Assembly (NCBI GenBank): GCA_030688705.1
Contig: JAUYJH010000017.1
Span: 1 to 12,053, forward strand
From: Deltaproteobacteria bacterium
GTDB taxonomy: Bacteria > UBA10199 > SPLOWO2-01-44-7
Direction of reading: 5' to 3'
Length of the DNA: 12,053 nt
This document shows, piece after piece, positions 1 through 5,605 of the stretch. The notes under the pieces are model-generated. The model was not told where the DNA came from. It did no database searches and was given only the letters and a program-made list of their open reading frames with translations. Made by a program: the position numbers and the translations under genes. How positions within the stretch are numbered: the first letter of the stretch is position 1; each line of letters begins with the position of its first letter.

Positions 1-264
1 ACGGCAGTCTATAGCGGCAGACACTGTGAAAACGGAAGTATCTGTTACAACGCAACCATTCAAAGGGAAGTGACGGCCCCAACGGAAGCTGATTTGGAAA
101 GAGCCGCAAAGGCTCTGGCCAAAACCATCGGCGGCTATCATAATGTCCAATTCAAAAAATTCGAGGAACCCAAAACCGCACCTGTTTCAGCGGCACCGGT
201 TGTCAAAGGAGAGCCCGACAAATGCGCCGGCGAATGGAAAAACCGCCCCATCTGCAAAAAATAA
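1..264 (+). CDS. C-terminal part of an unknown Cys-containing protein
   Basis: The frame is open from the first base to a TAA at 262-264, so only the last 87 codons are visible and the true start lies outside the window. An internal GTG at 70 could serve as a start but has no convincing ribosome binding site, and the codons before it read as ordinary protein. Four cysteines occur as two spaced pairs (GRHCENGSIC near the window edge and CAGEWKNRPIC at the C-terminus), which suggests disulfides in an exported protein or a small metal site. Between them lie a short Ala/Glu/Leu-rich helix and a Pro/Ala/Val linker. I recognise no family. The gene converges on nuoI, with 8 bp between the two stop codons. 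Confidence 0.55.
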   Translation, partial: TAVYSGRHCENGSICYNATIQREVTAPTEADLERAAKALAKTIGGYHNVQFKKFEEPKTAPVSAAPVVKGEPDKCAGEWKNRPICKK

Positions 265-272
265 TTTTGGGT

Positions 273-788
273 TTAGTAAATCCCCGCTGAAATTTTGCTG
301 GCGTTGGCGGGATGGTTGCTTACCAGTTTTTTGATGTCGTAGATCAGGTCTTTTCTATTGTAGCTTGCATTTTCGTATTTTCCCGTGTCCATTCGAATAG
401 CGTCGCAAGGACAGGCCTCCACGCAAAGCCCGCAAAAAACACAGCGAAGTTCATTGATCGTAAACAGTTTGGGGCGTTTTTCTATCGTTTTGTCTTCGCT
501 TTCTTCGGCAAGAATCTCAATGCAATTGGCCGGGCAGATAGTCTGGCAGAGCAGACAGGCCGTACAGCGAATCTGCCCGTCTTCGCGCAGCATCAGGCGG
601 TGCTCGGCGCGATACCCTGGCGGCAGTGTTTTTTTCTTGTCGGGATATTCAATCGTCATCCGGTCATCGATATGAAAAAGATTGTGCAGTAAATGGCCGG
701 CGGTGATCCCCATCCCACGGAAAATTTCCGGCAGATACAGTCTTTCCCAAACAGTCATCCGTTCTTTTCTGTCGATATAATAGCTCAT
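273..788 (-). CDS. nuoI: NADH-quinone oxidoreductase subunit I (NuoI)
   Basis: This 171-aa protein is the ferredoxin-like subunit of respiratory complex I that carries iron-sulfur clusters N6a and N6b, in the arm that passes electrons from NADH to quinone. Two complete CxxCxxCxxxCP motifs are visible, CTACLLCQTICP and CVFCGLCVEACP, separated by the usual spacer. The N-terminal region with GMGITAGHLLHNLF and the stretch YPDKKKTLPPGYRAEHRL are typical of the family. The start was set at 788 because this ATG overlaps the dcd stop in the sequence ATGA; a longer frame reaching 857 would run deep into dcd. No other nuo gene is in the window, so nuoI appears detached from a nuo operon and translationally coupled to dcd. 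Family assignment is secure; whether it serves the main complex I or is a second copy cannot be seen. Confidence 0.93.
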   Translation of the reverse strand: MSYYIDRKERMTVWERLYLPEIFRGMGITAGHLLHNLFHIDDRMTIEYPDKKKTLPPGYRAEHRLMLREDGQIRCTACLLCQTICPANCIEILAEESEDKTIEKRPKLFTINELRCVFCGLCVEACPCDAIRMDTGKYENASYNRKDLIYDIKKLVSNHPANASKISAGIY

Positions 789-1336
789 ATTTTTGCGCCG
801 GTGATTTCCTTTTGTGCCTGATATTTCCCCTGCTTGTCCAGATAAGAGATGTCGCACGGTTCATCTGATTCCAAAAAAATCAGCTGGCCGATCCCTTCAT
901 TGGCGTAAACCCGTGCGGTAGTCCCCGAAAGATTGGCGATGGAGAGTGTCGCAAAACCTTCCCATTCCGGTTCAAACGGAGTTACGTTCACCAAAACCCC
1001 GCACCGCGCGTAGGTCGATTTGCCGTAGCAAATGGTTAAAATATTTCTGGGGATCCGAAAATATTCGAGCGTTCTTCCCAAAATATAACTATGGGGAGGG
1101 ATGTCGTAATGGACGCCGGTAACAACTTCCCATTCCAGAAGAGAGGCATTTTTAGGATCAACAAGGGCCCCCGGCTTTATTTTGGGAATCTTAAATTCGG
1201 AGCCGAGGCGAAAATCATAACCATACGAGGAAAGCCCAAAAGAGACCCCCGTGCGAATCTGTGATGATTCAAAAGGCTCGATCATCTTTTTGTCAGACGC
1301 CATTTGTTGAATCCACCGGTCAGATTTGATAGACAT
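785..1336 (-). CDS. dcd: dCTP deaminase-family protein (Dcd-like), catalytic Glu replaced
   Basis: This 183-aa protein has the length and sequence of bacterial dCTP deaminase, the trimeric enzyme that turns dCTP into dUTP for dTMP synthesis. Hallmarks are MSIKSD at the start, SSYGYDFRLG (about 36-45), EYFRIPRNILTICYGKSTYAR (91-111, with the active-site Ser107 and Arg111), VNVTPFEPEWEG (116-127) and YANEG (144-148). The general-base glutamate (Glu138 of E. coli Dcd, in the motif VLEF) aligns with Ser132 here: the local sequence is ATLSIAN where homologues read VTLEFSN. Activity is therefore doubtful unless another residue takes over. The gene shares ATGA with nuoI downstream. Its start is only 32 bp from the divergent mtgA start, so its promoter must sit partly inside that gene. 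No clear Shine-Dalgarno is visible before the ATG. Confidence 0.9.
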   Translation of the reverse strand: MSIKSDRWIQQMASDKKMIEPFESSQIRTGVSFGLSSYGYDFRLGSEFKIPKIKPGALVDPKNASLLEWEVVTGVHYDIPPHSYILGRTLEYFRIPRNILTICYGKSTYARCGVLVNVTPFEPEWEGFATLSIANLSGTTARVYANEGIGQLIFLESDEPCDISYLDKQGKYQAQKEITGAKI

Positions 1337-1368
1337 AGGGGAGACTGGCTAGCACAAGCCCTGACCAA

Positions 1369-2181
1369 ATGGCAACACTTCGAAAAAAGATTTTTTTCTC
1401 GGCAATCATCACTTTCGGCCTTTTTTGGCTCTTTGTCCTGTATGCCCAGCTGACACTCCCCAACGCGGCGGCGCTGAAAATTCAAAATCCAAAAACCACG
1501 GCGTTTATGGAACGCTACAAGGGTGAGAAACCTCTTCAATATGCGTGGGTGCCCTATTCGCAAATTGCCCCGGCGCTTAAAGAGGCCGTCGTGGTGGCCG
1601 AAGACGGCTCGTTTTTTCTCCATAGTGGTTTTGATTGGCGGGCCCTGCGCGATGCTTTTCGCAAAAACATGAAAAAGAAAAAAATAGTCCGGGGGGGTTC
1701 CACCATCACCCAGCAGCTGGCAAAAAACCTCTATTTGAGCCCTTCCAGAAATCCTTTGAGAAAAATCAGGGAAACATTGATCACCATGCAGTTGGAACAA
1801 AATTTGAGCAAACAGCGTATCCTGGAAATTTATCTGAATGTCATCGAATGGGGCGAAGGTGTTTATGGTGCTGAAGCGGCCGCCCTGCATTATTTCAACA
1901 CAAGCGCCTCCCGTTTGAGCGGGGATCAGTCGGCCTGGCTCGCGGCCATCTTACCCAATCCCAAATTTTACGAGAAACGGAGAAACAGCCGCTACATTCG
2001 GGCTAAAGCCTCTCGAATCGCCGCAATCATGGGATATAAAAAGGATAGGGGTCATAAAAAACTCGAAGAAGAGCCCAAGCCTGTTCTGGAAGAGCCTGTT
2101 TTGGAAGAACCTGTCGAAGCGGTGCCAACCGACATTTACGATGTCGAAGAGATTGCCCCCGAAGATTCTGAAGAATTTTGA
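1369..2181 (+). CDS. mtgA: Monofunctional peptidoglycan glycosyltransferase MtgA (GT51)
   Basis: This enzyme polymerises lipid II into glycan strands at the periplasmic face of the inner membrane. A single N-terminal membrane anchor spans about residues 8-28. The GT51 motifs follow in order: AEDGSFFLHSGFDW (77-90, catalytic Glu78), RGGSTITQQLAKNLYL (108-123), and KIRETLITMQLEQNLSKQRI to EIYLNVIEWGEGVYGAEAAA (132-172). No transpeptidase domain follows, which separates it from class A penicillin-binding proteins. At 270 aa it is longer than typical MtgA (about 230-240 aa). The extra length is an acidic tail (229-270) with short EEPVLEEPVEA repeats encoded by near-identical 15-bp units, predicted disordered. 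It is transcribed alone, divergent from dcd, and ends at a strong terminator. No clear ribosome binding site precedes the ATG. Confidence 0.93.
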   Translation: MATLRKKIFFSAIITFGLFWLFVLYAQLTLPNAAALKIQNPKTTAFMERYKGEKPLQYAWVPYSQIAPALKEAVVVAEDGSFFLHSGFDWRALRDAFRKNMKKKKIVRGGSTITQQLAKNLYLSPSRNPLRKIRETLITMQLEQNLSKQRILEIYLNVIEWGEGVYGAEAAALHYFNTSASRLSGDQSAWLAAILPNPKFYEKRRNSRYIRAKASRIAAIMGYKKDRGHKKLEEEPKPVLEEPVLEEPVEAVPTDIYDVEEIAPEDSEEF

Positions 2182-2184
2182 AAT

Positions 2185-2222
2185 AAAAACCCCGTTGGCC
2201 TCTGGGGCGAACGGGGTTTTTT
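2185..2222 (+). terminator. Intrinsic terminator after mtgA
   Basis: Arms AAAAACCCCGTT (2185-2196) and AACGGGGTTTTT (2210-2221) pair perfectly over 12 bp around a 13-nt loop, and the right arm ends in six T residues. It begins 3 bp after the mtgA stop. The A-rich left flank means it could also work on the minus strand for transcripts leaving the histone gene. Confidence 0.92.
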
Positions 2223-2227
2223 GCTTT

Positions 2228-2282
2228 GTCACCCCGGCGAAAGCCGGGGTCCAGTCTGGATTCCGGCTTTCGCCGGAATGAC
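2228..2282. repeat. 55-bp double-hairpin intergenic repeat with GAAA/TTTC loops
   Basis: Two 27-bp arms are inverted around T2255. Each arm is itself a hairpin: CCCCGGC-GAAA-GCCGGGG on the left and TTCCGGC-TTTC-GCCGGAA on the right. The arms differ only at two dinucleotides (CC/TT and GG/AA), and these differences compensate each other inside each small hairpin. This matches the widespread family of bacterial intergenic palindromes reading roughly GTCATTCC-GGCGAAAGCC-GGAATCCAG. It sits between the mtgA terminator and the histone stop codon, 1 bp from the latter. Confidence 0.9.
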
Positions 2283-2283
2283 G

Positions 2284-2463
2284 TTAAATATCTCTGTCTT
2301 TTACCGTGGCGCGGTTATTCGATTTTGCCCTTTCAACGGCCTCATTGAGCAGTTCCTTCACTTTATTGCTCAAGGCATCAATCGCGGTGGCCGAAGTCTG
2401 GCACCCCTTGCCTTTGATGAATTCTTTGACCTTTGACTGCACAACCAAGATATCGTCTGACAT
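2284..2463 (-). CDS. Short bacterial histone-fold DNA-binding protein
   Basis: This 59-aa protein resembles the single-fold bacterial histones known from Bdellovibrio (HBb/Bd0055), which dimerise and bind chromosomal DNA. The pattern is a short helix (VVQSKVKEFIKG, about 7-18), a loop with the conserved TS, a long central helix (ATAIDALSNKVKELLNEAVERAKSNN, 25-50), then R-ATVKDRDI at the C-terminus. That last element matches the GRKTVKxEDI segment of archaeal histones, with Arg51 and Asp58 placed to form the Arg-Asp clamp. The third helix is cut to almost nothing, as in the bacterial dimer type. The start at 2463 was chosen over a longer frame because AAAGGAGG precedes it by 5 nt and a good promoter lies just upstream. 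The family resemblance is strong for such a short protein; DNA-binding mode is inference. Confidence 0.85.
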   Translation of the reverse strand: MSDDILVVQSKVKEFIKGKGCQTSATAIDALSNKVKELLNEAVERAKSNNRATVKDRDI

Positions 2464-2485
2464 AACTGCCTCCTTTTGGTGCGTT

Positions 2486-2513
2486 ATTGTCAAAAAAAGT
2501 GGTTTTTTGTCAA
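2486..2513 (-). promoter_or_regulatory. Probable sigma-70 promoter of the histone gene
   Basis: Read on the minus strand, a perfect -35 box TTGACA (2513-2508) is followed after 16 nt by GACAAT (2491-2486). The predicted start of transcription is near 2479, giving a leader of about 16 nt that holds only the Shine-Dalgarno sequence. Confidence 0.6.
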
Positions 2514-2580
2514 GGGGAAAGCTTTTTGAATACACGTTCCCCTTCTTTAAGAGGCCATAAACACGCGCCTTTTAATTGAT

Positions 2581-2901
2581 TTATCTTCGGGGTGAGCCGA
2601 AAGACCTTCTTCCGCCGCCACCACCACCGCCGCCGCCGCCACGAGGCCTGTCTTCTTGGGGACGGGCTTCATTTACATTCAGCTTGCGCCCTCCATAATC
2701 CTGTCCGTTCCATTTCTGGATGCCGGCTTGAGCCTCCTCGTCGGTGGCCATTTCTACAAAGCCGAAACCTTTGCTGCGGCCTGAATACTTGTCGGTGATC
2801 ACTTTCGCCGACTCGACCGTGCCGGTCTGGCTGAACAACTCTGAGAGTTCCTCGTCCGTTATGGTATACGGAAGGTTCCCTACATAAAGCCTCTTCCCCA
2901 T
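2581..2901 (-). CDS. RRM-type RNA-binding protein with Gly-rich tail
   Basis: This 106-aa protein is one RNA recognition motif plus a short tail, the architecture of cyanobacterial Rbp and similar proteobacterial proteins that bind single-stranded RNA and are often cold-induced. RNP2 is RLYVGNLPY (4-12) and RNP1 is KGFGFVEM (44-51), with the aromatic residues that stack on RNA bases intact. Residues 88-97 are ten consecutive glycines, followed by RRSFGSPRR. The ATG at 2901 is preceded by AAGGAGGT at good spacing. The gene lies between the histone and INSIG-like genes on the same strand, but it has gaps on both sides (117 bp to the histone start, 87 bp to the INSIG stop) and a candidate promoter of its own. 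Confidence 0.92.
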   Translation of the reverse strand: MGKRLYVGNLPYTITDEELSELFSQTGTVESAKVITDKYSGRSKGFGFVEMATDEEAQAGIQKWNGQDYGGRKLNVNEARPQEDRPRGGGGGGGGGGRRSFGSPRR

Positions 2902-2987
2902 GACTTACCTCCTTGAGGGGGTTAACGATAACAAACAAAAATTAGCAAAAATCCCAAACCTTTACAACAAATCATTCTTATTTTTAT

Positions 2988-3015
2988 ATTATCCGTCATT
3001 TTTTTGCAAAAGCAA
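2988..3015 (-). promoter_or_regulatory. Candidate promoter and AT-rich leader of the RRM gene
   Basis: On the minus strand TTGCTT (3015-3010) is followed after 16 nt by GATAAT (2993-2988), overlapping the end of the INSIG-like gene. The implied leader to 2902 is about 80 nt and AT-rich, ending in a 4-bp stem (CCTC-AAG-GAGG) that covers part of the Shine-Dalgarno sequence. Long leaders are common for cold-regulated RNA-binding protein genes; regulation here is inference. Confidence 0.4.
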
Positions 3016-3528
3016 TCGCCCTAAGTTGCCGCAAGCGGCAGAAGCATTGGCATATAACGGCAAGAGCCAGAGTGGAACATAGAGATAATCAGGTTTTGTA
3101 TAAATGAAAAATTCAACATACCCCAAAACCCCTTCTATTCCGCTGCCAATGATCGCGGTTAAAAATGCGAGAACAAGGCTGGCCCAAGTTTTATCAAACA
3201 GACCCCAGCCCAAAAAATAGAGACCAGAAATAAGAAAGGTTTTTTCAAAATTGGTGGCCGGCAAAAAAGCACTGGCCCAATAAGAGACAAAAAAGCAGAT
3301 GATGCTGACCGGCGCCCCCCATTTTAGGCGCGAGATGACCGGATGTATTTTAAAATGGGTAAACCCGATAACAACCGTCGCCAAACCCATGATGAGAGGG
3401 GTCCACCAAGATATCCCCAGCGCCATCGGTTTGGCATAATAAGCGGCACCGCCTTGAATATGAAAACTGTCCAAAACACTGCCAATAATGGCGCCCACGA
3501 GAAAGAGCAACAGCAACCGGCGTTTCAT
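2989..3528 (-). CDS. INSIG-like multi-pass membrane protein
   Basis: This 179-aa hydrophobic protein with about six membrane segments resembles the INSIG family: the ER sterol-sensor partners of SCAP and HMG-CoA reductase in animals, with a crystallised mycobacterial homologue (MvINS). Landmarks shared with human INSIG-1 as I recall it are a first helix ending in HIQ (23-25), ISWWTP and GLATVVIGF (39-56), WASA (84-87), LGWGLFDKT (106-114, with the Asp important in animal INSIG at Asp113), AFLTAII (121-127), and YTKPDYLYVPLWL to GNLGRLL (143-173), the last aligning with YTSPDFLY, RSWL and GNIGRQL. Length fits the core without the animal N-terminal extension. No SCAP or sterol gene is present, so a lipid or diacylglycerol ligand is only a possibility. 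The ATG at 3528 has no strong ribosome binding site. Confidence 0.8.
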   Translation of the reverse strand: MKRRLLLLFLVGAIIGSVLDSFHIQGGAAYYAKPMALGISWWTPLIMGLATVVIGFTHFKIHPVISRLKWGAPVSIICFFVSYWASAFLPATNFEKTFLISGLYFLGWGLFDKTWASLVLAFLTAIIGSGIEGVLGYVEFFIYTKPDYLYVPLWLLPLYANASAACGNLGRLLLQKNDG

Positions 3529-3590
3529 ATTCGTCTTCGTCCCTTTTGTTGCCGCAAACTATCCATAAATCCCCTTTTAGACAAGGAGAG

Positions 3591-3620
3591 ATTGACGGCT
3601 TTCAAAAAATGCTTGTCAAT
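3591..3620. promoter_or_regulatory. Face-to-face promoter-like inverted repeat
   Basis: ATTGAC (3591-3596) and GTCAAT (3615-3620) form an inverted repeat 18 bp apart. Read on the minus strand it gives TTGACA, 17 nt, GTCAAT, pointing toward the INSIG-like gene. Read on the plus strand it gives TTGACG, 17 nt, GTCAAT, pointing toward the gene at 3653. Each -35 box overlaps the other direction's -10 box, so the two promoters would exclude one another. The -10 matches are weak. Confidence 0.4.
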
Positions 3621-3641
3621 GATGGGGAAGTCTGTTAGCGG

Positions 3642-3693
3642 CCCCCCCTTCTATGGGCCCTATTGCACCTATATCATTATCATCATCATCATT
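3642..3693 (+). repeat. C7 homopolymer and ATC trinucleotide run
   Basis: Seven C residues (3642-3648) are followed by seven ATC/ATT units (3673-3693) at the start of the unknown gene. Both are slippage-prone. The first separates two frames that read smoothly into each other if one C is lost; the second codes a Ser run in the annotated frame and an Ile run in another. Confidence 0.75.
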
Positions 3694-4294
3694 CGCCGGT
3701 TCTTTGCAGGGTAGCGGAACACTTGTCGCAACCTCAACAACGGTCCTCAAGGCTACAACCGCCATCGCCACCCCTGCCAGGCCGCTTCCAGAAACGGGAC
3801 CGGAGTTTCCAGCGCTTCACGGAAACTTAAAGAGACTTCCTGCTTGGCTTCGGCATATTGAATTCCAACTGAACTTGCAAACAAAGTGCCACAAAAAAAC
3901 CGCTCTCTATTTTATGACTCCCGGCAGGATAAAGACCGCCATTTTTTGGGAGGCCCCGAAAGGGGAGCTGGCGTTGCGAGCCTCTTTGCAAAAAAACCAA
4001 GGGGCTCTTCGGAGCGCGTGGCAAAAACTGATCGCGGCCGATGCACCGATGTCTCTTTTATTGCGGTCGATCGGAAGGGATATCGGTACCATTGAAACAT
4101 CACCCCATACCGACTCTGCAACATGGACGCCTCTGACAGAGGAAGAAAGACCGTGGACGGAGCTCCAACTCAGACATCACAACTTCTCAATAACGCAAGA
4201 AATCACCCTCTCGCTTCACACTCCGGATGACACCACTCCCCTGCAGTGGATAGCGGCTTTTCTCGAATCGTTGCGTGAAACACTGCGGGTCTAG
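3653..4294 (+). CDS. Unknown protein, possibly with a frameshifted N-terminus
   Basis: The frame runs 213 codons from ATG 3653 to a TAG at 4292-4294, which lies in the CTAG shared with the convergent CBS gene. I recognise no family. Residues 1-50 are low-complexity (Ser/Ala/Thr/Pro, with a Ser run from a TCA microsatellite). The remainder is mixed alpha/beta with several amphipathic helices, and I see no membrane segment or signal peptide. No ribosome binding site precedes this ATG. Another frame upstream has two tandem ATGs (3619, 3622) and runs into a C7 tract at 3642-3648; with six C residues, MMGKSVSGPP would read directly into SMGPIAPISL of this protein. The true protein may therefore be about 12 residues longer, with one extra C in the read or genome. 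A FliK-like hook-length protein was considered but not supported. Confidence 0.55.
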   Translation: MGPIAPISLSSSSFAGSLQGSGTLVATSTTVLKATTAIATPARPLPETGPEFPALHGNLKRLPAWLRHIEFQLNLQTKCHKKTALYFMTPGRIKTAIFWEAPKGELALRASLQKNQGALRSAWQKLIAADAPMSLLLRSIGRDIGTIETSPHTDSATWTPLTEEERPWTELQLRHHNFSITQEITLSLHTPDDTTPLQWIAAFLESLRETLRV

Positions 4295-4725
4295 GCAACG
4301 GTGCTCTTCTCCGCCTGTTTCAGCTTGCGAACCGTTCCCTGAAACGAACTGCTCCGGGGCAGATTGGCCGCCAAATCGCCAAGGGAGATAAGCCCTACCG
4401 GCTTGTTGGCTTTATCGACCACGATCAGCCGTCTCACATTTTTTTCTCCCATCAACTGGGCCGCCTTTTCGAGAGTAAAATCTTCCGGACAGTTGACGCA
4501 ATGTTGCGTCATGACCTCTCTTGCCATTGTCGTGCGCGGATCTTTGTCCTGCGCCACGGCGCGGATGGCAATGTCACGATCGGTAATAAAGCCGACCTCT
4601 TTGTCTTTTTCAAAGACAGGAAGCGCCCCGACATTTTTTGATTTCATGAGGCGGGCGGCTTCATCGAGCGGCGTGTCCGGAGAGATATACTCCAGTTTTC
4701 TTTTGATGATTTCTTTGACTTGCAT
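4291..4725 (-). CDS. Two-CBS-domain regulatory protein
   Basis: This 144-aa soluble protein consists of two CBS domains (about 7-59 and 70-122) that together form a Bateman module able to bind adenine nucleotides. Each has the LDEAARLMKSKNVGALPVF or LEKAAQLMGEKNVRRLIVV core followed by GFITDRDIA or GLISLGDLA, the ribose/phosphate-binding turn. No catalytic or membrane domain is attached, so it is probably a stand-alone energy or nucleotide sensor. The start at 4725 was chosen over a longer frame because AAAGGAGG lies 5 nt before it and a promoter lies just upstream. Its TAG stop sits in the same CTAG as the stop of the convergent gene. A role specific to this neighbourhood cannot be read from the sequence. 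Confidence 0.92.
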   Translation of the reverse strand: MQVKEIIKRKLEYISPDTPLDEAARLMKSKNVGALPVFEKDKEVGFITDRDIAIRAVAQDKDPRTTMAREVMTQHCVNCPEDFTLEKAAQLMGEKNVRRLIVVDKANKPVGLISLGDLAANLPRSSSFQGTVRKLKQAEKSTVA

Positions 4726-4745
4726 AAAATCCTCCTTTAACTGAA

Positions 4746-4773
4746 ATGTTAAACCCCGCTTTAAAAATGTCAA
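4746..4773 (-). promoter_or_regulatory. Probable sigma-70 promoter of the CBS gene
   Basis: On the minus strand TTGACA (4773-4768) is followed after 16 nt by TAACAT (4751-4746). The predicted leader is about 14 nt. The layout is nearly identical to that of the histone promoter: perfect -35, 16-nt spacer and very short leader. Confidence 0.6.
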
Positions 4774-4798
4774 AGTTTCTTTACGTGACAGATAACGG

Positions 4799-5590
4799 CT
4801 AAACCAGACCCAAAGAAAGCAAGGTGCCGATGAGGAGTAAAAGAACGCCGGTGATGTATTGAATCACCCGCATCGTCATTTTGTGCAGATAACGCTTGCC
4901 CAAAACGACGCCGGAAAAGGCGGCAACAATTCCCGTGAGTATCAGAAGGACCTCTTGTTTCCCCGCGATGAAATGAGTTTTGGCCGAAAAGAGGACCGCG
5001 CCATAAACAAGAAGACGGCTGGCATCCACCAACAGGCCAATCACGGCGTTTGTTCCGACAAAAGCCGGCGCCGTCATATCCGTTTTCGCAAGAAACGCGG
5101 AACGAAGCGCCCCCTGATGGCCGGAGAGACCGCCAAAAAAACCGGATAACAAGCCTCCCAAAGGAAGATACCGCGGCTTAAATTTGAGATGCTGAAAACG
5201 GGGCAATAACTCAAAAAAAGCGAAGCCGAGAATCAATATTCCCAGAAGCAGTTTCACCGGGGTAATCTGCTCTGCCTTCCCCAAGAGACTATATTCCAAC
5301 AGCGGCGGAAGAGCGGCGAACATCCCCAAAAAAGCGGCCCCGATGAACGCGGCAACCATGGCGGGAAGGCCAAAGCGAAAAACGATTTTCCAGTCGGCGT
5401 ATTTTCCCAGCAATACAATCTTTAAGACATTGTTGGCTCCGTGCACGATGGCCGTGGCGGCCACGGCCATCTCTACCGGAACAAAAAGGGCGAATACCGG
5501 CAACAGCAACGTCCCCAACCCAAAGCCGGAGAAAAGAGTCAAGGCCGAAGCCGACATCGCCGCCAAGGCGATGATGAGATAGGTCATCAT
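4799..5590 (-). CDS. TauE/SafE-family membrane permease
   Basis: This 263-aa protein has about eight hydrophobic segments in the two-half arrangement of the TauE/SafE (sulfite exporter-like) family. These inner-membrane proteins are linked to export of sulfite, sulfoacetate and other small anions. Typical elements are the first-half FSGFGLGTLLLPVFALFVPVEMAVAATAIVHGANN and the second-half LLSGFFGGLSGHQGALRSAFL, the repeated G-G-GLGG-type loops. Substrate cannot be deduced. The start is one of two adjacent ATGs (5590 or 5587), neither with a good ribosome binding site. It begins 15 nt after the stop of the Smr-domain gene and is probably co-transcribed with it. Confidence 0.88.
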   Translation of the reverse strand: MMTYLIIALAAMSASALTLFSGFGLGTLLLPVFALFVPVEMAVAATAIVHGANNVLKIVLLGKYADWKIVFRFGLPAMVAAFIGAAFLGMFAALPPLLEYSLLGKAEQITPVKLLLGILILGFAFFELLPRFQHLKFKPRYLPLGGLLSGFFGGLSGHQGALRSAFLAKTDMTAPAFVGTNAVIGLLVDASRLLVYGAVLFSAKTHFIAGKQEVLLILTGIVAAFSGVVLGKRYLHKMTMRVIQYITGVLLLLIGTLLSLGLV

Positions 5591-5605
5591 TGGATCGGTT
5601 TTTCG

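Noticed and set aside
2221..2436. Plus-strand frame reading HPGESRGPVWIPAFAGMT
   Set aside because: It is a translation of the palindromic repeat and of the antisense of the histone gene. This peptide is a familiar false gene call wherever such repeats occur.
2508..2552. AAGGGGAA/TTCCCCTT inverted repeat upstream of the histone gene as a terminator for the RRM gene
   Set aside because: The stem is 8 bp with a long loop of about 17 nt and no T run follows it on the relevant strand. It overlaps the histone -35 region, so it may be regulatory, but a terminator is not supported.
2613..2640. GCC/ACC trinucleotide run as a CRISPR-like or tandem-repeat array
   Set aside because: It is the Gly10 codon run in the tail of the RRM protein. 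No spaced direct repeats of CRISPR type were seen anywhere in the window.
3343..3714. Plus-strand frame of 123 codons ahead of the unknown gene
   Set aside because: Its first two-thirds are antisense to the INSIG-like gene and its end is an Ile run from the trinucleotide repeat. Only the MMGKSVSGPP part is of interest, as a possible N-terminus of the next gene.
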